Shown here piece after piece: positions 58,578 to 64,000 of a stretch of 64,000 bases of DNA; the stretch's first letter is position 1; each line of letters opens with the position of its first letter. Made by a program: the position numbers and the translations under genes. The notes under the pieces are model-generated. The model was given only the letters and a program-made list of their open reading frames with translations, was not told the DNA's origin and did no database searches. Source of the stretch: Methylomonas rosea (lineage in GTDB: Bacteria > Pseudomonadota > Gammaproteobacteria > Methylococcales > Methylomonadaceae); assembly GCF_024505055.1 (NCBI RefSeq), contig NZ_JANIBL010000009.1, positions 1 through 64,000 on the forward strand, read 5' to 3'.

Positions 58578-60449
58578 TTACCGATTTTCGTCCAAGGATT
58601 TGGTGGTCTTCATTGTTCTAGTCATGGCTTCCATGAGCACTTTCGCGCCGGCGGGTTTACGCAGGATGGCAGTGTGTTCCGGTAACAGCATTTTTTCTTG
58701 GTCCGAGATGGCGCGGGCAGATAGGATCATGGTCGGCACCGGCCCGCAGGCGGTGTGGACTGCGGCGATGATGTCGTGGGCGGTTTCCCGGTTACCCAGA
58801 TAAAAGTCGGTGATCAATAAATCCGGGTCTCTATCGTTTTCGACTAGTAACTCTGCGGTTTCCGCCAATGACGACGCTTCATGCACTAGGCAGCCCCAAG
58901 CTCTGAGTTGCTTGGCGATGGCTTGTAATACCTCGGCGTCGTCGTCTACTACCATCACAAAGTAGCCGGAGAAGTCGCTGTCTTTATCCAATCCACAGTG
59001 AAGAGCCAGTGTCGGCCCGGCAATCGGTAGCTGGAGCTTAAAGTCGCAGCCAAAACGCGAGCCGCATATCAAGTTCAGACTATGTTCCGGTAAACATTTG
59101 ACGGCGGCGGCGACGTAAGCCAAACCTATGCCCAAGCCGGGTACTTTGTTGTCATTCTGGCGACGCTGATTGCGGACAAATTCCTTGAACACTTCTTCGC
59201 GCATTTCCTCGGCAATCCCGGGACCGCTGTCGCAGACATGCAAGGTCAGATGTTGCTTGCCGGTTTTCACTGCTGATACCAATATCCAACCGCTCTCGGT
59301 GTATTTGATGGCGTTATCGAGCAAATTGCCGAGGATTTGCCGCAGGACGTTGCTGTCGCTGCATATGTTGTAAGGCTCTTGCCCGCGCAACACTACTTTA
59401 AGGCGGATGCCGCGTTTGGCGGCTTGCGGGGCGTATTGATTTTCCAAGCCGGTCAACAGCGTATTCAGATCGATACTAGACGGTTGTGGAATTTGCCGAC
59501 CGGTTTCCAGGTTGGCTATATCTAACACGTGGTTAAAGGCGGCGTTCAATTCGTCTATCACCATGCCCATGCGATTGAGCATAAACGCCGCGCCATTGCT
59601 AGGGGGATTTGTCTGGGCGGTGTCCAATACGGCGGCATAGCAGGCCAAGGCTTGCAGAGGTTGGCGCAGATTGTGGCCCATTTGCTGTAAGAAGCGGGTT
59701 TTGTCGTCGGCACTGAGTTGGGCCTTGCGTTTTTCGCGGAAGGATTTGCGGGCGTAAGCCTCCAGTTGGCAGCGGGTGCAGACGCCAAAGATGTTGACGA
59801 TGCAAAGATTCAGCATAGACGGGATCAAGTCAATCATGCTCAGTCCAAGCCAATAACCGGCCAGCGGCATGGTTAGCGCGGTGCTCCAGCCAAAGCCTAT
59901 TGTTGCGCGCAGCGACATGAACATTTGCCCGTAACTGAAAAAATACATGGGCAGCAGGGCCGGCCAAGTTTCCGCGTAGTAGCGGGGGTTGCCGTCGTAT
60001 AACAAGACGGCGATTAAATTGGCTGCGGACAGTCCGGCGCTGAGTTTGGCGATGGTGTTGATTTTGGCTACCGCTTCGACGCAGCCATGTAAATATCTGA
60101 ATAAACCCACCAGCACCAGGACGATGGGTAGCCTTAACAACGCTTCGGTATTTGAGGTATTGCCAATCTGTAGATCCAGCAGGATGTAGGCCAGGAATGC
60201 GGCGGCGCCCAAGCCCAAGGCCCATTTCAGGGGGCTAAGCAACACCAGATAACGTTCTTCCCAAAATTGTCGTTCGGTGTCTTCGTCAAACTGGGGGATA
60301 GCAAATAGTTTGATGGGGCTGAGCGACAGCTTGGTATCGAGAAAACGTCCGAGTGGGCGACGGGCGGGTGCCCGAAAGAAAGCCTGGCTGGCAAGATGCT
60401 CGATGAATGGATTTGGTTTGCGCATGCCGCGGGTCCCGGTCGCAACCAT
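58578..60449 (-). CDS. multispan hybrid histidine kinase with C-terminal receiver
   Basis: A 623-residue membrane kinase. The N-terminus has about six spans (roughly 75-225). HisKA has the His in FLQQMGHNLRQPLQAL (about 262) and HATPase the boxes DNAIKYTE, DSGPGI and GLGIGLAYVAA. A C-terminal receiver has VMVVDDDAEV and the acceptor in LLITDFYLG. The (H/D)xLRQPLQAL kinase type is known in hybrid kinases paired with NarL/LuxR regulators. ATG 60449 is used; ATG 60425 is an alternative. It converges on the response regulator at 57680-58354. Confidence 0.9.
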   Translation of the reverse strand: MVATGTRGMRKPNPFIEHLASQAFFRAPARRPLGRFLDTKLSLSPIKLFAIPQFDEDTERQFWEERYLVLLSPLKWALGLGAAAFLAYILLDLQIGNTSNTEALLRLPIVLVLVGLFRYLHGCVEAVAKINTIAKLSAGLSAANLIAVLLYDGNPRYYAETWPALLPMYFFSYGQMFMSLRATIGFGWSTALTMPLAGYWLGLSMIDLIPSMLNLCIVNIFGVCTRCQLEAYARKSFREKRKAQLSADDKTRFLQQMGHNLRQPLQALACYAAVLDTAQTNPPSNGAAFMLNRMGMVIDELNAAFNHVLDIANLETGRQIPQPSSIDLNTLLTGLENQYAPQAAKRGIRLKVVLRGQEPYNICSDSNVLRQILGNLLDNAIKYTESGWILVSAVKTGKQHLTLHVCDSGPGIAEEMREEVFKEFVRNQRRQNDNKVPGLGIGLAYVAAAVKCLPEHSLNLICGSRFGCDFKLQLPIAGPTLALHCGLDKDSDFSGYFVMVVDDDAEVLQAIAKQLRAWGCLVHEASSLAETAELLVENDRDPDLLITDFYLGNRETAHDIIAAVHTACGPVPTMILSARAISDQEKMLLPEHTAILRKPAGAKVLMEAMTRTMKTTKSLDENR

Positions 60450-60598
60450 CGTACTCGGTGCGGCGCAAAGGGCGCATCAGTTTTTCCGATAGCCAAGTTA
60501 TTGTTGTTTTTGTAGCTTGGCTTTATTTTCTCTATTCTGGCGGGCTTAAGCAAGTTATGTGTGCTAACGCACAGACACGTTCTACATGCTTTAAATAT

Positions 60599-60790
60599 TT
60601 CCTGATTAGCATGCTGCTTCAGCTGAGTTCCTCTCGCATCCTCAAAATCGTCATTTCGGCAGGGATTGCCGAAATCCAGGCAGCAGGGATAGCTCGAAGT
60701 TTGCCATCTATGGCACTGGATGCCCGCTCATGTGCCCTTTGGGTATCCCGGCGGGCATGACGGACTTTTTTAGCTTATTCTAATCAGGAA
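60599..60790. mobile_element. miniature inverted-repeat element, copy 2 (192 bp)
   Basis: It is bounded by AAATATTTCCTGATTAG and its exact inverse CTAATCAGGAAATATTT (counting flanking bases). The interior shares long blocks with copy 1 at 50248-50451 in the same orientation, including ATTTCGGCAGGGATTGCCGA and the GGATGCCCG...GGGTAT...GGCGGGCATGA stem. It is non-coding. Its right end overlaps the last codons and stop of the ABC-2 permease gene. Confidence 0.85.
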
Positions 60791-62082
60791 ATATTTTGCC
60801 GCCAGCGTTGATAGAGCAGACGTAAAATCAGTACGCATTGCAAGACGGCAAAGACTAACGCGGCAATTGCCGAATCGGCCCACAGCGGAAAGAATACCGC
60901 CGAAATACCCGTCATGCCGATCATGCCAAACAGGCCGGGGAGAATGCCGTACAGCAGTGCGGCGCACAGTAAACTCAGGCTAAACGCGCGTTGCGGGTTT
61001 TTGCCGTAGCAAAAGAATAGGTAAATGGCACAATCGCGCAGTACTAATAGCGCGATAGCTAGTGGGTAGGCATGCAGGGAGATGTCCAGCCAGGCAAATC
61101 GTTGCTCCTGAAAGCTTAGAAATATTGCAAACGGCAGGCTTAGCGCAAAACTTAATGCGCTCAAGGGTAGTTCCTCGCCCACTCGGCGCCAGTTGGCTTG
61201 TCGGTAATAGTCCAGCAAGCGTTTGATACGCATTGGTTCGTGTCGTTCGACGATCACGCCGACGTAAGTCAGCACGCTGCAAACCGCAAAAGCAGCCAGG
61301 GAAAAGGAATAGCTGGAGCTGGGAATAAAGCCGCCCAAATAGACAATCAAAAACAGCGTAAAACCCAGCCATGCCCAAGGCAAATTGCGTAACCCCAGGT
61401 CTTGTGCCAGCAAGCGATAGTTGCCCATCATGCACCAGAATAAGGCAAAAATTAGGCTTATTTGGTGCAAAGTCTGCGCGTTAATAGTCAAGCTGTACCA
61501 GGAATTGCTTTGAAAATTACCGGGCAAATAATTTGCCGTATCGGTTAAATCGGTCAGTGACGGCATGAAAACAATGAAACCCACCAGCACCAAAATTAGT
61601 ATCGACCCGGTTTTAAGCTGACCGCGTTGCACCGCCAATAAACCCAGTAAAAGACCGGTGCTTTGAACCAGTAATGCCGTGCCAATGGCGTAAAAAAACA
61701 GCAAGGGTAGGGAGGCCGGATTGTCGGTAGCTAGTGCATGGACCAACAAACAGATGCCGGCGCAGTACCAGGCCATGCTGGTGCTGCCCAGCAGTTTGCC
61801 CCATGTCATTTGCCACGGCCCGAGAGCTGACAGGCGTTGAGTATCCCAGGTGCGGTCGCGGTATTCCTCGACAATGCTATCAAGGCTTTGCCGTGTGCCC
61901 CAGAGCAGCGTGATTAGCATGAACAGCGTCAATGCGGCTTGCGCGCTTATGTTACCTAGGCGGTAGTCATCCAGGAAATAGGTTAAGGTAAAGACCGCGC
62001 TCAGCACCACAGGCGCACCTACCAGCCGGGCTAGCGAGCATTCCAAAATCAGCTGGCGTTCAAATTCGGGATTCAGATTCAT
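60784..62082 (-). CDS. ABC-2 type transporter permease
   Basis: A 432-residue integral membrane protein with about twelve hydrophobic segments and a conserved-looking start (MNLNPEFERQLILECS). It partners the ATPase gene immediately upstream, overlapping it by four bases. It resembles large ABC-2 permeases of bacterial exporters; the cargo is unknown. The last residues (RQNIS) and stop codon lie inside the terminal repeat of the mobile element at 60599-60790, so the original C-terminus may have been replaced or shortened. Confidence 0.82.
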   Translation of the reverse strand: MNLNPEFERQLILECSLARLVGAPVVLSAVFTLTYFLDDYRLGNISAQAALTLFMLITLLWGTRQSLDSIVEEYRDRTWDTQRLSALGPWQMTWGKLLGSTSMAWYCAGICLLVHALATDNPASLPLLFFYAIGTALLVQSTGLLLGLLAVQRGQLKTGSILILVLVGFIVFMPSLTDLTDTANYLPGNFQSNSWYSLTINAQTLHQISLIFALFWCMMGNYRLLAQDLGLRNLPWAWLGFTLFLIVYLGGFIPSSSYSFSLAAFAVCSVLTYVGVIVERHEPMRIKRLLDYYRQANWRRVGEELPLSALSFALSLPFAIFLSFQEQRFAWLDISLHAYPLAIALLVLRDCAIYLFFCYGKNPQRAFSLSLLCAALLYGILPGLFGMIGMTGISAVFFPLWADSAIAALVFAVLQCVLILRLLYQRWRQNIS

Positions 62083-62993
62083 GAGTTATGGCGGATGGTT
62101 TGTAGATAAGCGTCTTGCAGATTACTGGTAGCTGGAGCGAATTCGCAGACCGGTAAATTCAGCGAGATGAGGGCTTTCAATATCCGGTGTTGTTGTGCGG
62201 CGTCGGCGTCAATTTGCAATAGGGCTTGTTGTTTATCGTCGCTATTCAACACCTTAATCTCAGGTAGAGATTGCAGGAGGCGAAGCAGGTTATCTACCGG
62301 CTTTGCCAGCAGTAATTTAAACGGTTTGAGCAAGGATGGTACTTTCACAGCAACTTGCTCGACTATCCGCCCTTGGCGCAGCACCAGCATGTCGGTGCAG
62401 TAAGCTTCCAGTTCGGCGAGGATATGCGAGGACACCAGCAGCGTCATACCTTGGGCTTGCAAATCTAGAAACATTTCTGCCACTTCGTGGCGGGCTTCCG
62501 GGTCCAGGCCGGAGGCCGGTTCGTCCAGCAACACTACCGGCGGTTTGTGGATGATGGCTTGCGCAATGGCTACCCTTTGCCTCAAGCCGCGCGATAACTC
62601 GGCCGGGTTGTTTTCCAATCTATCCTGGATATGCAAACTTCGGCTGACATCGGCTATAGCGGCGGCGCAATCGCCTTCGAAAATGCCCTGGGCGCGAGCC
62701 ACGTAATGCAGGCATTGGCGTACAGTTAAGCGTTGGTAAAGCCCGAAAAAATCGGATAAGTAGCCGATGATGCGATGACAATCCCGTGGCTGTTCCAACA
62801 CGTCGATGCCGGAGATATTGATCGCGCCGCTAACCGGCTGATCCAAGGCAGCCATGCAGCGCAGCAGCGTGGTTTTGCCGGCACCGTTAGGGCCGACCAG
62901 CGCGGTAATGCTGCCGGCGGCGATTTTGAATGACACATCGTCCAATGCGCGCAGGCCGGGGTATTCGAAAATCAGCTTATCGACGGTGATCAT
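62079..62993 (-). CDS. ABC transporter ATP-binding protein
   Basis: A 304-residue ATPase of an ABC-2 exporter. Walker A is ALVGPNGAGKTTLL (about 33-46), the signature is LSRGLRQR (slightly altered from LSGG), Walker B is VVLLDEPASGLDP, and the switch His is in LLVSSHIL. A C-terminal extension of about 80 residues ends the protein. It is coupled to the permease gene by a four-base overlap. Direction of transport is inferred as export from the family. Confidence 0.92.
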   Translation of the reverse strand: MITVDKLIFEYPGLRALDDVSFKIAAGSITALVGPNGAGKTTLLRCMAALDQPVSGAINISGIDVLEQPRDCHRIIGYLSDFFGLYQRLTVRQCLHYVARAQGIFEGDCAAAIADVSRSLHIQDRLENNPAELSRGLRQRVAIAQAIIHKPPVVLLDEPASGLDPEARHEVAEMFLDLQAQGMTLLVSSHILAELEAYCTDMLVLRQGRIVEQVAVKVPSLLKPFKLLLAKPVDNLLRLLQSLPEIKVLNSDDKQQALLQIDADAAQQHRILKALISLNLPVCEFAPATSNLQDAYLQTIRHNS

Positions 62994-63304
62994 GCTTAGT
63001 TTTAATCGGGACTATGGCGAAAATTGATGATACCGCTTTTTTGTTTGTCGGACGCCGATTATCGCCTTGCCGTACTTGGGTATGAATTTTGCTGGATTTA
63101 TCGGGTGTGTTTGGTTGGGATAGCCCTAGGATGCCAAAAGTTAAGGCCGATTCGCTTGCTGTTTGCCCATGCGGCGGGCTAGGAAACTGTGTATTATTGC
63201 TCATTATGTCGGTGCTTTATCGTGAGGGCGAATTGATGCCAATTGCGATACAGCCAAGCGTGCCCAGTGAGTTGTTATTTTTAATTATCAAGTAGGAGAA
63301 ATGA
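62994..63304. other. intergenic region between ABC transporter and isocitrate dehydrogenase genes
   Basis: This holds the divergent promoters of the ABC ATPase gene and the dehydrogenase gene. A minus-strand frame (start 63204) overlaps the ATPase start and has no ribosome site; I do not call it. No strong promoter match or repeat was seen apart from the AGGAGA ribosome site (63294-63299). Confidence 0.5.
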
Positions 63305-64000
63305 ATGCATAACGTCACGTTGATTAAAGGTGATGGTATTGGCCCTTCGATCATGGACGCCGCCGTGGCAGTGATCAACGCTTCGGGTGCGAAAATTCAT
63401 TGGCATGAGGCGGATGCCGGCATGTCGGCGTATGAAAGAACCGGTACGCCACTGCCGGATGCCACCATGGAATCCATCGCTCAAACCAGGGTAGCATTTA
63501 AAGGGCCGTTGACCACGATGGTTGGGGAAGGTTTTAGAAGCATCAACGTCGAACTGCGCAAACAATACGATCTTTACGCCAACGTGCGTCCAGCAAAAAG
63601 CTGGAAGGGTGTAAAAACCCGTTATGACGATGTCGATATTGTCATCGTCCGTGAGAACACCGAAGGCCTCTATGTGGGCTTGGAACATTATCTGACGCCG
63701 GCTAAAGACATCGCCGAAAGCTTGGCGGTAGTCACCAAGGCCGGTTCCGAACGCATCGTTGAATATGCCTTTAAATATGCTATCGATAACAATCGTAAGA
63801 AAGTTACTGTGTGCCACAAGGCCAATATTTTGAAATACACTCAAGGCTTATTCCTGAGAGCGGCGCGGGAAGTGGCGGCAAAATATCCCGATATCGAGTT
63901 CGACGAAAAAATCGTTGATGCGGCTTGTATGCATATGGTGATGAAGCCGGAACAATTCGACGTGGTCGTAACCACCAATATGTTTGGCGACATTTTGTCC
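63305..64000 (+). CDS. isocitrate dehydrogenase, NAD-type (5' part, cut by window end)
   Basis: The first 232 codons of an isocitrate/isopropylmalate dehydrogenase-family enzyme, which oxidatively decarboxylates isocitrate to 2-oxoglutarate. The start MHNVTLIKGDGIGPSIM has the family GDGIGP motif. The substrate segment shows FRSINVELRKQYDLYANVRP, then VRENTEGLYVGLEH, the catalytic Lys region TVCHKANILKYTQGLF, and the metal-binding start QFDVVVTTNMFGDILS at the edge. The S-x-N-x-x-L-R pattern (SINVELR) points to isocitrate rather than isopropylmalate, and the short form suggests NAD. AGGAGA lies five bases before ATG 63305. Confidence 0.93.
   Translation, partial: MHNVTLIKGDGIGPSIMDAAVAVINASGAKIHWHEADAGMSAYERTGTPLPDATMESIAQTRVAFKGPLTTMVGEGFRSINVELRKQYDLYANVRPAKSWKGVKTRYDDVDIVIVRENTEGLYVGLEHYLTPAKDIAESLAVVTKAGSERIVEYAFKYAIDNNRKKVTVCHKANILKYTQGLFLRAAREVAAKYPDIEFDEKIVDAACMHMVMKPEQFDVVVTTNMFGDILS

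Noticed and set aside
62977-63204. Minus-strand 75-codon ORF upstream of the ABC ATPase gene
   Set aside because: It overlaps the ATPase start, lacks a ribosome site and its sequence shows no domain.
1-64000. CRISPR arrays, tRNA and rRNA genes
   Set aside because: I saw no regularly spaced direct repeats and no cloverleaf or rRNA-like stretches while reading. No dedicated scan was possible.

Overview
The window looks like chromosomal DNA of a gammaproteobacterial (type I) methanotroph close to Methylomonas. The main reason is a nearly complete calcium-type methanol dehydrogenase operon, mxaFJGIR-(membrane gene)-SACKL, with mxaD 4 kb upstream. A proteobacterial nitrate-assimilation operon, a cyclic-di-GMP signalling pair and a VPxPA-type sorting-signal protein fit the same group. 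The genus is inferred from gene content, not from a database match.

Layout. 0-6.5 kb: two small unknown genes, a GH30 glycosidase convergent with a large inverting-phosphorylase-like protein, and a decayed IS630 transposase. 6.5-13.2 kb: an RND efflux operon (adaptor, pump, outer-membrane channel) divergent from a TetR regulator, with a palindromic operator candidate between them. 13.3-17.1 kb: mxaD, a nine-haem c-type cytochrome with Big2 domains, and a NarL-type response regulator divergent from mxaF. 17.6-27.5 kb: the mxa operon, encoding the MDH subunits and cytochrome cL first and then the maturation proteins (MoxR ATPase, DUF58 and von Willebrand A proteins) used for calcium insertion and assembly. 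Strong hairpins sit between mxaF/mxaJ and mxaG/mxaI. 27.5-38.3 kb, minus strand: a seven-gene nitrate operon nrtA-nrtB-nrtCD-porin-nasC-nasA-EAL protein. Its leader carries an NtrC-like enhancer site, a sigma54 promoter, two ANTAR-type hexaloop hairpins and an intrinsic terminator, so it is predicted to be controlled by nitrogen starvation (NtrC) and by nitrate/nitrite antitermination (NasT/NasR).

38.9-45.6 kb: an unknown gene with a homopolymer frameshift, a CTERM exported protein, a small unknown protein, and a hybrid histidine kinase overlapping an HD-GYP response regulator. 46-57.5 kb is the least conventional part. It holds a four-gene operon of unknown membrane proteins plus a lipoprotein and a signal-less peptidoglycan hydrolase, then an extra FtsH-type protease, a PhoD-like phosphoesterase, and an AT-rich cassette with GH24 lysozyme, holin-like protein, M15 endolysin and lipoproteins but no phage structural genes, ending at a truncated papain-family protease. 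57.7-64 kb: a LuxR-type regulator, a convergent hybrid kinase, an ABC-2 transporter pair, and the start of an NAD-type isocitrate dehydrogenase cut by the window edge.

Two copies of a ~200 bp miniature element with terminal inverted repeats lie at 50.2 and 60.6 kb; the second supplies the stop codon of the ABC-2 permease. I saw no tRNA, rRNA or CRISPR array. All functional calls come from reading motifs by eye. No searches or foldings were run.
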